This document shows, piece after piece, positions 18,566 to 27,980 of a DNA stretch of 56,082 nucleotides. A program made the position numbers and the translations under genes. The DNA lies in the NCBI RefSeq assembly GCF_000308775.1, contig NZ_BAGJ01000265.1, forward strand, positions 1-56,082, read 5' to 3'. The stretch's first letter is position 1. The number at the start of each line of letters is the position of its first letter. The stretch comes from Nocardia testacea NBRC 100365 (GTDB taxonomy: Bacteria > Actinomycetota > Actinomycetes > Mycobacteriales > Mycobacteriaceae). The notes beneath the pieces were generated by a model. That model worked only from the letters and a program-made list of their open reading frames with translations. It searched no databases and was not told the DNA's origin.

Positions 18566-19753
18566 ATGAGTGATGGCATAGTTCGGGTGGCTTGTGAGGC
18601 TGCTACTCGAATAGGCGAAACCCTGACCGGCGCGGCAAGTCTCCTCAGGAGACGCATCAGAAGCAGGACAATCGATCCGCTTCGCGCTGCCGCTGATTTG
18701 CATCGGGCGACCGAGACTATTGCCCGAGAGCAGATACCATCGGCGCATTTGCTCGCTCCGACGTCAGCCCAGCGCTGGGAGGCGCTAAGACTCGTCGCCG
18801 AATCCGGTCTTCCGCTGACTCGAATAGTCAGTCTGAGCAAGGATCTCGATTGGCGGACTCCGGTCGATCTACACCTCGCGCTGGAAAACCTATCTCCGGA
18901 CACGGGCTCGATCAAGGACCGGGCAGCACGTCTGCTGAGTCATCAAGTGGCGGGCCTGCAACCGGGGACGCGATGCGTCATCGCATCTTCCGGTAACCAC
19001 GGCATCGCTTATGCCAGAGCCTGTCAGCAGTCCGGGACGCCGTTGACCGTGGTAGTCCCGCGCGGCACTTCTCAACTCAAAGTTGCAAAGATTGAACACT
19101 ATGGCGCGACTGTTGTGCGGCACGGAGAGACCTGGGACGAGGCTTACGACCATGCCAAACACTTCGTCCGCGGAACCGATTCACATCTTCTGGATGTCGA
19201 CGCACCGGATTCGGTCGCCGCATTGGGAACCGTTGTGCATGAAATGCTGACTCAGCACCCCGATGTCCACGCGATCGTGTTGCCCGGCGGGGGTGGAACC
19301 ATCATGACTGGCGCCCAGGTCGTCCGCGAGTTCGAGGAGTTGTCAGGTCGTCGATATCTGGTACTGGGCGCTTGCCCCGCCGACTCGGCCACCCTCGTGA
19401 GGTCACTACAGGCGGGTGCGCCGCGCACCACCGAAGCGACCACGATCGCAGAGGCGATGAGAGTCGAGACCGTACCCGCGCATCTGTTCGACCAGATAAG
19501 GACCGGAGTCGACGACATCATCACGGTTCCGGACTCCGATATCGCCCGCGGGGTGGTCCTGCTCTCCGATGCCATGGGCCACCCGGTAGAAGCCGCGGGC
19601 GCCGTGGGTCCGATGGCAGTTCTGCAGAACGATGGAGTGGTGCAAGGGGTTTTCGACGACTACGATCTCCGTGGCAAGAAGGTTCTCACGGTCGTTACCG
19701 GTGGCAACATCGCGACGAAGGTGATCGATTCCTATCTTCATGAGCACTTTTGA
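18566..19753 (+). CDS. Fold-type II PLP enzyme (threonine dehydratase/serine racemase-like)
   Basis: A 395-aa protein from ATG 18566. Residues 110-395 form the tryptophan-synthase-beta-type PLP domain: TGSIKDRAARLLSHQ holds the Schiff-base lysine, VIASSGNHGIAYARAC is the SxGNHxxA motif contacting PLP, and IVLPGGGGTIMTG is the glycine loop for the cofactor phosphate. The first 110 residues are an unfamiliar helical extension. The family removes or replaces the beta or gamma substituent of amino acids such as threonine, serine or diaminopropionate; the precise substrate cannot be told. It has no obvious operon partner. Confidence 0.75.
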   Translation: MSDGIVRVACEAATRIGETLTGAASLLRRRIRSRTIDPLRAAADLHRATETIAREQIPSAHLLAPTSAQRWEALRLVAESGLPLTRIVSLSKDLDWRTPVDLHLALENLSPDTGSIKDRAARLLSHQVAGLQPGTRCVIASSGNHGIAYARACQQSGTPLTVVVPRGTSQLKVAKIEHYGATVVRHGETWDEAYDHAKHFVRGTDSHLLDVDAPDSVAALGTVVHEMLTQHPDVHAIVLPGGGGTIMTGAQVVREFEELSGRRYLVLGACPADSATLVRSLQAGAPRTTEATTIAEAMRVETVPAHLFDQIRTGVDDIITVPDSDIARGVVLLSDAMGHPVEAAGAVGPMAVLQNDGVVQGVFDDYDLRGKKVLTVVTGGNIATKVIDSYLHEHF

Positions 19754-20010
19754 CAGCATATAGTGGGTCGATCGCGCGGTCATCGGGCCTACACCTACAT
19801 CGCGCCACCCGCAATCTGATCCGGCCGAGAGCACCCGCCGGTCGGGTCGACAGCGCTGCCCCTGGCCAGAGCCCGCAAGCAGCACTCTGCGAGGGGCAGC
19901 GGATCGCCCCGCCCGGCCTGGCTCTCGGTCATCGCCCTGGTGATCGGTTTGACAGCCACCGGTTGGCCTCGATGTTCTGAGCCGGGGGTGACGGTGGCTT
20001 CCAGGCCCGG

Positions 20011-20250
20011 TCAGAACAGTGAATGGCCGTTCTCTTCGTACCATTGCTCTTCCAAGCGATTCTTCTCGTTCCAGCCCCTCGGCGGTCCGTCTGTGCCGCC
20101 GGGCCCGACCGGGAACCCCTTTTCGACAATGCGCGCGTTGGCTTTCGGATACGCGTCCAGCACGCACTTCAGGGCGCTGGTCAGGGATAGCTTGTACTTG
20201 CGGATGGCCTGCCGGCCGCTGTTCGGGGTGACGGTGCGCGTGCTCCACAT
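20011..20250 (-). CDS. Small hypothetical protein
   Basis: A 79-aa basic reading from ATG 20250 (MWSTRTVTPNSGRQAIRKYK) with a helical middle (LSLTSALKCVLDAYPKANAR) and a polar tail ending ENGHSLF. An upstream start at 20316 would add 22 residues. No family recognised. It is on the same strand as the small gene ending at 20724 but about 470 bases away. Confidence 0.3.
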   Translation of the reverse strand: MWSTRTVTPNSGRQAIRKYKLSLTSALKCVLDAYPKANARIVEKGFPVGPGGTDGPPRGWNEKNRLEEQWYEENGHSLF

Positions 20251-20316
20251 ATCCAAGGTCTTTGGCGATGTCAGTGGGATCGTCACGAATATTCGATTGA
20301 TTCGGCAGGCTTGCAC

Positions 20317-20723
20317 AAGAAGTAGTGGGTACCCCTCATCGGCACCCGACTACTTCCCGGCTGATGCACGCCGCTACTGGTCGAGCGGCGACTGTTGCTC
20401 TCACACATGCCTTCTCTATTCGGCTTCTGTGTCCGAGCGTCACCCTGGACCGCATGCAGCTGGAGAAGATGACCTTGCGGCGAGGCTTCGCCCGTTACCG
20501 GGTGTACGCAGGAGACCTGAACTAAAGCATGGCGTTCATGCTCCACCCATCTCCGGAAATGGGCGGACGCCGGGCCAGTCGCCTGGGTCGAGCCAGGGTC
20601 GGATCGCTACCCAGTCCTCTCCGGTGAGACCGGTCGTGTCATCGTCGCGCCGACTGTCCGCACCCTTCTTTTGGCGGCGAGAGCTACCGGTACGCGCATC
20701 GTGTCCATACCCGTTGCGCGCGC
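20317..20723. other. Non-coding stretch, nothing recognised
   Basis: No motif-bearing frame, repeat or RNA was recognised between the two small minus-strand genes. Confidence 0.35.
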
Positions 20724-20993
20724 TCATCGGCGTCTTCCTAATTCGAAATGGCCGGCCTCGTAACGCAAGACCGCCTCCCGAGTTTTCCCCGGTTCGAGAG
20801 CGTTGCGAGAAAAGAATTCCAGCTCCGCGTCCGGGTAGATATGTTTTGCCCACTCGTATGCGTACAGACCCCTTCGTAACCAATGTGTAGGACAGTCCCC
20901 GAACGAACTGTTCGGATACGGGTCATCCATAACCAGCGCCTCCATCGCTGCCTCGAATCCGGCTGGGTTCGCCGTGATGTCTCGATCGTTCAT
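20724..20993 (-). CDS. Small hypothetical protein
   Basis: An 89-aa acidic reading from ATG 20993 (MNDRDITANPAGFEAAMEAL). It contains an aromatic cluster, CPTHWLRRGLYAYEWAKHIY, and a charged C-terminus. The composition looks protein-like (balanced, no low complexity) and a purine-rich stretch (GGATAGAGAGAA) precedes the ATG. No family recognised. Confidence 0.4.
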   Translation of the reverse strand: MNDRDITANPAGFEAAMEALVMDDPYPNSSFGDCPTHWLRRGLYAYEWAKHIYPDAELEFFSRNALEPGKTREAVLRYEAGHFELGRRR

Positions 20994-21211
20994 CGTTCTC
21001 TCTATCCTCTGTTGATAAAGGGGCACGAGCCAGTTTTCCGAGAATGTGGATGCAACCTCCTTTCAGTGTCGGAGTAACAAGTCGCATTGAAAACGTCGGT
21101 AGCTTCACTTCTCCCATATTCGATTGGTGTACCGTCTGCTGCGCACGAGTTCGGTTGAGACCGACCGGTGGTTGTGAGCCGGAGATGGTTCGCCGGTTGT
21201 GCGCGACGGAA

Positions 21212-22417
21212 TCAGATCTTGGCGGCGGGGGGCCGGACTCCGACCTGATAGTCGGCGGCCCGCAAGAGTTCCGCAGCGTCGAGCGGTGGATATATCCGCT
21301 CTCGATTCGTTGTCTCCTTGCGTTGCTTCGCCGCGTCCCCGGTGCTGACGACCGTTCGCTCCCACCCGCTGGTGAGTACCGCTCCGGCTGCGCCAAGGTC
21401 GACACATGTCGCGTAGGGGGCGGGGCTGAACGGCGCAAGCGGCAGGCCGAGCAGATCCGCAGCAGCGTTATAACCCGCGTACTTGCCCAGCGGAATGGCA
21501 TGCTGGCAGGACTGCAATACCAAGCGTCCGGGTTCCTCGGCGTTCGCGGCTGCGGTGTCACCCGCGGCTAACACCGCGGGTGCCTCCGCAACCTGTAGAT
21601 ACTCGTTGACATACAGTCGGCCCAAGGGATCGCGCCGGCCGGGGATCTCGGCCGTGAGCGGGCTGGCCTGGACACCGGCTGTCCATACAACAGTGCCTGC
21701 AGGTAGCTCAGTACCGTCGGTGAACCGGACGACGTCGGCTGCGACTGATGCGATGGTCTGCCCGAGTCGAACCTCGACGCCCAGCTTCGCCAGTGCTTCT
21801 TCGATGGCAGGGCGCGGACCGGGCCCGAGGTCTGGAGCCACGGTGTCGGCGCGCTCGACCAAGACGACCCGGGGCGGCGGGTCAGCCGACTCTGCGTCGG
21901 ACGCCAGGTCGGTGAGCCGCCCGACCAGCTCGGTGGCGACTTCGAGCCCAGTGAAGCCCGCGCCGACGACCACCACGGTCCGGCTGCCCGGAGCTTTGGG
22001 CAGGGAGCGAAGATGCTTGTCGAGGGCGGTCGCCCCCTGGATCGTGTCGACGTTGTGCAGGTATTCGGAACCGGGCAGGTCTGCGGGCCTGATGGTACTG
22101 CCGGCAGCAAGTACGAGCCGACTGTAGTGGAGCTTCCTCCGCCCGTTCCCGTCGACTGCCGACACGGTCCGGGTGCTGGTGTCGATAGCAGAAACTGTGG
22201 CAGTCACCTGGGTCACTCCGATCGAGGGCAGGATTCTGCTCAGCGGAATCCGCAGGCGCTCGGGGTCGGCTTCGTAGAGCCGTGGCCGAATTACCAGGTC
22301 GGCGCTGGAAGAAACCACAGTGATCGAAAGCTTTGCGCCGGTCTGCTCGCGGACCCGGGCGGCCGCCGCAGCGCTCCACACCCCGGCGAACCCGCCGCCG
22401 ACGATGAGTATATCCAT
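21212..22417 (-). CDS. FAD/NAD(P)-dependent oxidoreductase, type II NADH dehydrogenase-like
   Basis: A 401-aa two-dinucleotide-binding flavoprotein. The FAD motif MDILIVGGGFAGVWSAAAAA opens the protein, the NAD(P)H motif is TVVVVGAGFTGLEVATEL (residues about 148-165), and the second FAD-contact motif is APAVLAAGDTAA. No redox CxxxxC is present, so it is not a disulfide reductase; the layout fits Ndh-2 or a ferredoxin-reductase-like enzyme. ATG 22417 was chosen because it begins the FAD motif and has GAAAGGA 12 bases upstream. It follows the transporter by 65 bases on the same strand and may be co-transcribed with it. Confidence 0.82.
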   Translation of the reverse strand: MDILIVGGGFAGVWSAAAAARVREQTGAKLSITVVSSSADLVIRPRLYEADPERLRIPLSRILPSIGVTQVTATVSAIDTSTRTVSAVDGNGRRKLHYSRLVLAAGSTIRPADLPGSEYLHNVDTIQGATALDKHLRSLPKAPGSRTVVVVGAGFTGLEVATELVGRLTDLASDAESADPPPRVVLVERADTVAPDLGPGPRPAIEEALAKLGVEVRLGQTIASVAADVVRFTDGTELPAGTVVWTAGVQASPLTAEIPGRRDPLGRLYVNEYLQVAEAPAVLAAGDTAAANAEEPGRLVLQSCQHAIPLGKYAGYNAAADLLGLPLAPFSPAPYATCVDLGAAGAVLTSGWERTVVSTGDAAKQRKETTNRERIYPPLDAAELLRAADYQVGVRPPAAKI

Positions 22418-22482
22418 GGAATACAGATCCTTTCTCGGTTCTTCCATTCCGGCGGCAATGACCTTCACTGCCGCCGGCACTT

Positions 22483-23829
22483 CTACTGCTGGGGACTGAG
22501 TACCGTCTGAACACCGTCACCCTCACCGGTGTCGATCTGGGGAGCTGTGCGAAACAGTGTGTGCGCCGCCCCCAGACTCAACACGCAGACGACGACGAGA
22601 TAGCCGGTGATGAGCGCTGTTGTGCCATTGAGCGCGAACAACGCAGAAGCGATAAGTGGCGCCGTGCCGCCGATCATCGAACCGAGGCCGAGGATGATCC
22701 CCATGCCCGAATAGCGCATGGCCGGCGGGAACACCGCCGCCATGACACTGCCCTGCAACGCATGCGAGATAGGTGTGGTAAGCGCCATGCAGAGGAAGGC
22801 GGCTGCGGCCGTCACAAGGGTGCCTTGATTGAGGATGGGGAAATATACGACTGCCGCGGCGAGTAGCGCCACCGACCCGAACATGAAAACCCTACGACGT
22901 CCGTATCGGTCGGCCGCGCGAGACCAGAACGGGATCGAAGCCATCCAGATCAGGCTGCCACAGGTAATGAAGAGCAGCAGCACCTCACGATTCATGAGCA
23001 GGTCCTGCGACCCGTAGGACAACGAAAATACCGTGAACACATACGAGCAGGTGGATGCGGCTGTCACCATCAATACGGTCGCGATGATCTGCGGCCAATA
23101 CTTACTGAGCGCGGCCCAGCCGGGAACGGCGATGATCTCGCTCTGTTCCTGAACAGCACTGAAGCGCGGGGACTCTGTGATTCGCAACCGAATAATGAGT
23201 CCGACGACGATCAACAGGCCGCTGAGCAGGAAAGGTATTCTCCATACCCAACCAGTGAACGCGTCATCGGAGGACAGCGTTGCGGCGATGAAGTATACCA
23301 AGTTCGCCAGGACCAAACCGGCTGGAACACCCATCTGCGGAAATCCGCCGAAGAAATTGCTGCGCCCGGCCGGTGCATGTTCGACCGACATGAGAACGGC
23401 GCCGCTCGTTTCACCGCCGAGGCCAATACCCTGCATCAACCGAAGTAGCGCCAGGAGAATGGGAGCCCAGATTCCGATCGTGGCATAAGTAGGAATAACG
23501 CCGATCAGCATGGAAGCCAATCCCATAGTCAGCAGTGATACTACGAGGGTTGCCCTACGTCCGACTCGATCGCCGAAATGACCGAATATAATCCCACCCA
23601 GTGGCCGCGCAAAAAAACCGACCGCGAATGTCGCGAAGGCGGCGAGCGTTCCCCCTGTAGGGCTCATGGTAGTGAAGAACTGCTTATTGAACACCAAAGC
23701 CGCAGCGGTGCCGTAGAGAAAGAAGTCATACCATTCCAGGGTGGTACCGATCAGGCTCGCGATTGCCACGTTGCGCGGTTTCGAGTCCGATTCGATCTTC
23801 CGATCCTGCACTCCGGCAAGGTCGTTCAT
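22483..23829 (-). CDS. MFS transporter, metabolite:H+ symporter (MHS) type
   Basis: A 448-aa membrane protein with twelve predicted hydrophobic segments. Signature features: TTLEWYDFFLYGTAAALVF in helix 1, FFARPLGGIIFGHFGDRVGR (helix 2 and the first GDRxGR loop) and RLMQGIGLGGETSGAVLM in helix 4, typical of the shikimate/proline-betaine/aromatic-acid MHS branch. It probably imports an organic acid or amino acid by proton symport. Its position between a formamidase-like hydrolase and a flavoprotein, next to the 3-hydroxyanthranilate genes, suggests an aromatic substrate such as kynurenine or anthranilate, but that is inference. Confidence 0.88.
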   Translation of the reverse strand: MNDLAGVQDRKIESDSKPRNVAIASLIGTTLEWYDFFLYGTAAALVFNKQFFTTMSPTGGTLAAFATFAVGFFARPLGGIIFGHFGDRVGRRATLVVSLLTMGLASMLIGVIPTYATIGIWAPILLALLRLMQGIGLGGETSGAVLMSVEHAPAGRSNFFGGFPQMGVPAGLVLANLVYFIAATLSSDDAFTGWVWRIPFLLSGLLIVVGLIIRLRITESPRFSAVQEQSEIIAVPGWAALSKYWPQIIATVLMVTAASTCSYVFTVFSLSYGSQDLLMNREVLLLFITCGSLIWMASIPFWSRAADRYGRRRVFMFGSVALLAAAVVYFPILNQGTLVTAAAAFLCMALTTPISHALQGSVMAAVFPPAMRYSGMGIILGLGSMIGGTAPLIASALFALNGTTALITGYLVVVCVLSLGAAHTLFRTAPQIDTGEGDGVQTVLSPQQ

Positions 23830-24129
23830 ACTTGACTTCCAATCTGCTAGTGCGGGGTTTCCGCGCGTGGCGTCGCCCGTATTTCCGTCGATGCGGGATG
23901 CTTGGAGATAGCTTGCGCGTAATGGATTTGCTGGTCAAATAGCTTTTTGCTGCCGGGGTATATCAATATCGGCATGCCAGACAGGTTGCAGGTCTCCACC
24001 AAGAACAGTCGAGATCGAACAGGACCGTGTCGCGTTCTGTTGTCACATCGCCCGGCGGCGAGGAAGGTGCAGTCTGCGTGCTGATCACAACAACCGCTCA
24101 CGCTGGCCCGCGCTGGATAGTGCCTACGG
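23830..24129. other. Gap between transporter and hydrolase genes
   Basis: Three hundred bases with no recognisable gene; presumably holds the leader of the transporter gene. Nothing else seen. Confidence 0.35.
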
Positions 24130-25002
24130 TCAGTTGGCGTTCGTGCCCGGACGCCGACCAGTGCCCGCGATCAACCTCGTCAGCGCGTAAGTGAGGGCAG
24201 AGTTCGGATCCGCCAGATCCAGGAACACGTCATAGTGATTGCGATCGGGGACGACGAGCAAGCTACTCGGCGCATGCTGTGACCACAGCCGATGGAATCG
24301 ACGGCTCTGGTCGAGGAACCCTCGGCCGTCCAGCTCGGCGACGGCGATCACACAGCTCGGGCCCCGCCTGCCTGTGTGCAACGCGGGACTCAACGCGGCC
24401 GCACGTTCAGGCGTCAGGCCGAGCCAGTCATTGGCAAAAGAATCCACCAAGGGGCGAAGGTCGAACAGTCCACTGATAGGTAGTGCTGCCCGCACCACAT
24501 CGGATGGGAGATCCAGCGCGTGCTGCCAGCCGCCGACCATCAAGGTGCCGGCAAGGTGGCCGCCCGCCGAGCTGCCGCCCACAACGATACGATTCGGGTC
24601 TATGCCGTACGTGCGGCCGTTGCGGTAGAGCCAGGCCACCGCGGATCGCACTTGGCGTACGATCTCTTCGAGTGTCGTGTCCGGCGCCAGCCCATAATCG
24701 ACGCTAACCGTGACGATCCCATGCCGGTGCAGTGTGCGCGCCATGAAAGAGGTATCACGGCGGGACAGCATCCGCCAGTACCCGCCGTGTATGACAAGAA
24801 AAGCGGGAGCAGGTTGTCCGGTGACGCCCCAGATGTCGAGCATCTGCTCGCTGTGTGAGTCGTAACGAATGTCGGGGTATCCACGCAGGCCTTCCACGGC
24901 TTCCGCTGAAGCGCGGCGGTATTCGCCGATCACGTGGTCGAACACGGCTGTCGGCACCGTATTTCTGACGTTGTAATCGGCGTCGATCTCGGGGTCGGAC
25001 AT
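24130..25002 (-). CDS. Alpha/beta hydrolase, kynurenine formamidase-like
   Basis: A 290-aa hydrolase from ATG 25002, with GAGG about 9 bases upstream. The oxyanion-hole motif AFLVIHGGYWRMLSRRD (HGGYW, typical of arylformamidases) and the nucleophile elbow RIVVGGSSAGGHLAG (GxSxG) are clear; the late VVPDRNHYDVF carries the catalytic His. Kynurenine formamidases convert N-formylkynurenine to kynurenine, the second step of tryptophan breakdown, fitting the tryptophan dioxygenase upstream in the window and the 3-hydroxyanthranilate operon next door. A general carboxylesterase is the alternative. The open frame continues upstream of the ATG only because it runs antisense through an IS110 remnant. 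Confidence 0.78.
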   Translation of the reverse strand: MSDPEIDADYNVRNTVPTAVFDHVIGEYRRASAEAVEGLRGYPDIRYDSHSEQMLDIWGVTGQPAPAFLVIHGGYWRMLSRRDTSFMARTLHRHGIVTVSVDYGLAPDTTLEEIVRQVRSAVAWLYRNGRTYGIDPNRIVVGGSSAGGHLAGTLMVGGWQHALDLPSDVVRAALPISGLFDLRPLVDSFANDWLGLTPERAAALSPALHTGRRGPSCVIAVAELDGRGFLDQSRRFHRLWSQHAPSSLLVVPDRNHYDVFLDLADPNSALTYALTRLIAGTGRRPGTNAN

Positions 25003-25083
25003 GGTGGATCCTCGAGTTTGTAGGTGTCTCGGGTTGGTGCCCTGGATGCCCAGAGTGGTGTGCTCTAGCTGAGAGGCGCGAAG

Positions 25084-25920
25084 GTGATCGCCGAGGCCGC
25101 TCGTATGCGCCGTGACCCGAGCGAGGTCACGATGCCTGACGAGCTGGCTGTCGGGTTGACCCAGTTGACCGGATATCGTACTGATCTCATGGGCGACCGG
25201 GTTGCCGGGATCAACCGGCTGCGTGCCTTGCCCCGGTCGATTTTCCCTGCGTTGGAGGCCGCGTTCGATTTCTCGAAACGGACTCCGCTGATCGCGGTCG
25301 CCGGAATGTGCACTCCAGCCGAGATCCGCGGGGCAGGAATAAATGGTGTCACTGTTCATCTCACCGGCAACGGGGCGTAGAAGCCCGCCATCACCCAGAC
25401 CGCGGTCGATGCCGCCGGCCGTCAGACCCTGGCCTTTCCAGGCGAGGCCGACACCACCATGCCGGTCAAACAGATCACCGCCATACTCCTCGATCTCGAT
25501 CGCGAGATCATGGACACCGACCGACTCGTCACCACTGGTCCCCGGCAACACCCGTGGGCGCGCGTCATCGAACCGCTGCCCGGGATAGGCCCCGGAGTGG
25601 GTGCGGAATTTCTCATCGGCACCTGCGGTGACCTGGCGGATTTCGCCAACGCGGGACTTTTGCCGTCCTATGCCGGGCCGGTGCCTGTGCCTCATGACTC
25701 GGACCGGGCCGGGCCGGGCCACTTTACCGCCCGAAAAGCTACAACCGACATATGCGCAGGTTTTCTCCATCGCGGCCTTGTCGGGCCTGCGCTACGAGAA
25801 CGGACCGTCGCGGCGGTTCTACCACCGCAAACGAAGCGAACGCCAGATCCATAGCCACACCCTCCTAGCCCTGGCCCGCTGGCCGGTCGACGTGCTCTGG
25901 GCTCTGCTCCGCGATGGTCG
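25084..25920 (+). pseudogene. IS110-family transposase, C-terminal half, frameshifted
   Basis: Pieces in successive frames match the second half of an IS110-type transposase: MIAEAARMRRDP, ELAVGLTQLTGYRTDLMGDR, VAGINRLRALPRSIFPALEA, then IEPLPGIGPGVGAEFLIGT (the Transposase_20 helix-hairpin-helix-like motif), SIAALSGLRYENGPSRRFYH and LALARWPVDVLWALLRDGR. The N-terminal DEDD catalytic domain is absent and the frame is broken at about 25380 and 25700. It sits between the minus-strand formamidase and the plus-strand dehydrogenase. Confidence 0.78.
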
Positions 25921-26075
25921 CGAATTCAGCATCGACAACACTGATGCGGTCGCCGCTGCGTCTCGACATGGTCATCGAGAGTCTCGGACGGATCCATCAT
26001 CCATCTACGAACCCATACGTGTCGAATACCGATACGTGCTCGACCTATACCCGGTAGATATAGCGCGGGGATGTA

Positions 26076-26099
26076 CGGTATGGCTCCTATGCCATACCG
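26076..26099. promoter_or_regulatory. Inverted repeat, candidate LysR operator before the dehydrogenase gene
   Basis: CGGTATGGC (26076-26084), six-base spacer TCCTAT, GCCATACCG (26091-26099) form a perfect 9+6+9 palindrome. The core is GTAT-N12-ATAC, the general shape of LysR-type binding sites. It lies 67 bases before the dehydrogenase ATG. The LysR gene at the end of the pathway operon is the natural candidate regulator. Confidence 0.6.
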
Positions 26100-26165
26100 A
26101 AATGGTCATAACGACAGGAGAAATACCTATTTGTTCGCAATGCATTCTCCCGCCACAGTGGTGAC

Positions 26166-27641
26166 ATGACGCCACAGGCACCACGGTGGATCCGCAATTT
26201 CGTCGATGGTCGATTCGTCGACCCGGACCCCGCCCAAATCTTCGATAAGTCCAACCCCGCCACCGGCACGGCGTTCGCCCACGTGCACCAGGCCGACCGG
26301 CCAGTGGTAGACCGCGCGGTGACCTCGGCTCGGCGTGCGCTCGACGGCGCCTGGGGTCGGACCTCGGTCCAACAGCGCACCGCACTCCTACGGCGCGCCG
26401 CCGACCGGATCGAGGAACGGTTCGAGGAATTCGTTGCCGCGGAAGTTGCCGATACGGGCAAGCCCGTAACACAGGCCAGGGAACTCGATGTCGCCCGTGC
26501 GGTGACAAACTTTCGCGCCTTCGCCGATATAGTCGCGGCCGCTGGTCAAGAGTCATTCATCACCGAGCGGCCCGGCGGCGGAACAGCATTGAACTACGCA
26601 GTCCACAAGCCGTTGGGTGTGGTCGCGGTGATCGTGCCGTGGAACCTGCCCTTGCTCCTGCTGACCTGGAAGGTCGCGCCGGCGCTTGCATGCGGTAATG
26701 CGGTCGTGGTGAAGCCGAGTGAGGACACCCCATCCACGGCCACACTGCTCGCGGAAGTGTTCGTCGAGGTCGGGCTGCCCGCCGGCGTCTACAACGTGGT
26801 CCACGGTTTCGGTGGCGACTCCGCCGGTGAGTTCCTGACTTCACACCCCGGGATCGACGGGGTGACGTTCACCGGCTCGTCGGCGACGGGTTCGCAGGTG
26901 ATGAAGACCGTCGCACCGCGCGTGCGCCCGGTGTCGTTCGAACTCGGGGGCAAGAACGCCGCCATAGTGTTCGACGACGTGGATCTAGACGAGGTTCTCA
27001 GCGGATTGAGCAGGTCCGTGTTCACCAACACCGGGCAGGTATGTCTCTGTACCGAGAGAATCTACGTACAGCGCAGCATCTTCGATGACATCGCCGCAGG
27101 TCTGGTGGAGCGCGCGCGCGACCTGCGGCTGGGCGATCCAGAGGATACGCAGACCACAACCGGGCCGCTCATCTCGCAGACTCATCGTGACAAAGTGCTT
27201 ACGTATTTCGAGATGGCCGAACGCGAGGGCGCGAAGGTGCTCACCGGTGGCGGTGTGCCTGCGCTGGGCAGCGGCCTCGAGGGGGGGTCGTGGATCGAGC
27301 CGACCCTGTGGACCGGACTGACCAATGCCGATCGCGTAGTGCGAGAGGAGATCTTCGGCCCCGTCGCCGCGTTGATCCCTTTCGACACCGAAGTCGAAGC
27401 AATCACGCTCGCGAACGATACCGACTACGGCCTCGCGTCAGCGGTATGGACCAACGATCTTCGCCGCGGACACCGCGTCGCACAGGCGATGAATGTCGGA
27501 ATGTCCTGGGTGAATACCTGGTATCTGCGAGATCTACGGTCGCCGTTCGGTGGCATGGGCCTGTCCGGCATCGGCCGCGAGGGCGGCGAATCTTCGCGGC
27601 ACTTCTACACCCAGCCGACGAATGTTTGTGTGTCGCTGTAA
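26166..27641 (+). CDS. 2-aminomuconate 6-semialdehyde dehydrogenase (ALDH superfamily)
   Basis: A 491-aa NAD-dependent aldehyde dehydrogenase with all landmarks: VIVPWNLPLLLLTWKVAPAL, AVVVKPSEDTP (cofactor), GVTFTGSSATG, general-base E259 in VSFELGGKNAA and catalytic C293 in NTGQVCLCTER. EEIFGPVAALIPF is the late NAD motif. The sequence is closest in feel to the 2-hydroxymuconic/2-aminomuconic semialdehyde dehydrogenase branch, and the operon that follows (deaminase, decarboxylase, dioxygenase) fits 2-aminomuconic semialdehyde as substrate. ATG 26166 overlaps the stop of a nine-codon upstream frame; no strong ribosome site directly precedes it. Confidence 0.82.
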   Translation: MTPQAPRWIRNFVDGRFVDPDPAQIFDKSNPATGTAFAHVHQADRPVVDRAVTSARRALDGAWGRTSVQQRTALLRRAADRIEERFEEFVAAEVADTGKPVTQARELDVARAVTNFRAFADIVAAAGQESFITERPGGGTALNYAVHKPLGVVAVIVPWNLPLLLLTWKVAPALACGNAVVVKPSEDTPSTATLLAEVFVEVGLPAGVYNVVHGFGGDSAGEFLTSHPGIDGVTFTGSSATGSQVMKTVAPRVRPVSFELGGKNAAIVFDDVDLDEVLSGLSRSVFTNTGQVCLCTERIYVQRSIFDDIAAGLVERARDLRLGDPEDTQTTTGPLISQTHRDKVLTYFEMAEREGAKVLTGGGVPALGSGLEGGSWIEPTLWTGLTNADRVVREEIFGPVAALIPFDTEVEAITLANDTDYGLASAVWTNDLRRGHRVAQAMNVGMSWVNTWYLRDLRSPFGGMGLSGIGREGGESSRHFYTQPTNVCVSL

Positions 27642-27962
27642 TTCTCATCGGTACCGATCGCAATCGACCTGTCCGATCGTCGTATCGCTGGCACGGATAC
27701 TCCAGCTTCGTGAACACATGAGAAATATTGACTCGCAAGCCTACCTGCATACCTCGCGCGAACTGATGAAATCGCTTGGCAGGCGCTAGCTACCTATGAC
27801 CGACTCGTTTCAGTCGCTTACCGTGTCAGTCCTACACGCTACCGTCCGGCGCAGGGCGAGCCCGATATATTCACCCGCCGGTGGCCGTAATCCGGTCGGT
27901 GGCCACGAAGACGTGAGCGTCGATATCGCCGTCGCTCTCATCGCTCGAGCGAGAGAAGGAAA
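27642..27962. other. Gap in the catabolic operon
   Basis: 321 bases without a recognisable gene, containing a weak inverted repeat GTATC-N9-GATAC (27682-27700). In Pseudomonas nba-type operons, genes for the hydratase, aldolase and acylating dehydrogenase lie at this position; none is present here. Confidence 0.4.
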
Positions 27963-27980
27963 ATGGTTACCACACAATGA
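27963..27980 (+). promoter_or_regulatory. Five-codon leader frame coupled to the next gene
   Basis: AGAAGGAAA followed by ATG GTT ACC ACA CAA TGA. The strong ribosome site (AAGGA) is correctly spaced for this ATG (27963), not for the gene ATG (27977), which overlaps the TGA as ATGA. The tiny frame may load ribosomes that then restart on the hydratase/decarboxylase gene. Confidence 0.45.

Noticed and set aside
21212..22417. Second flavoprotein as kynurenine 3-monooxygenase
   Set aside because: It has two dinucleotide-binding folds, as in Ndh-2-type reductases, not a class A hydroxylase layout.
25003..25770. N-terminal extension of the formamidase-like hydrolase
   Set aside because: The frame stays open only because it runs antisense to the IS110 remnant. 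ATG 25002 has a ribosome site and fits the family length.
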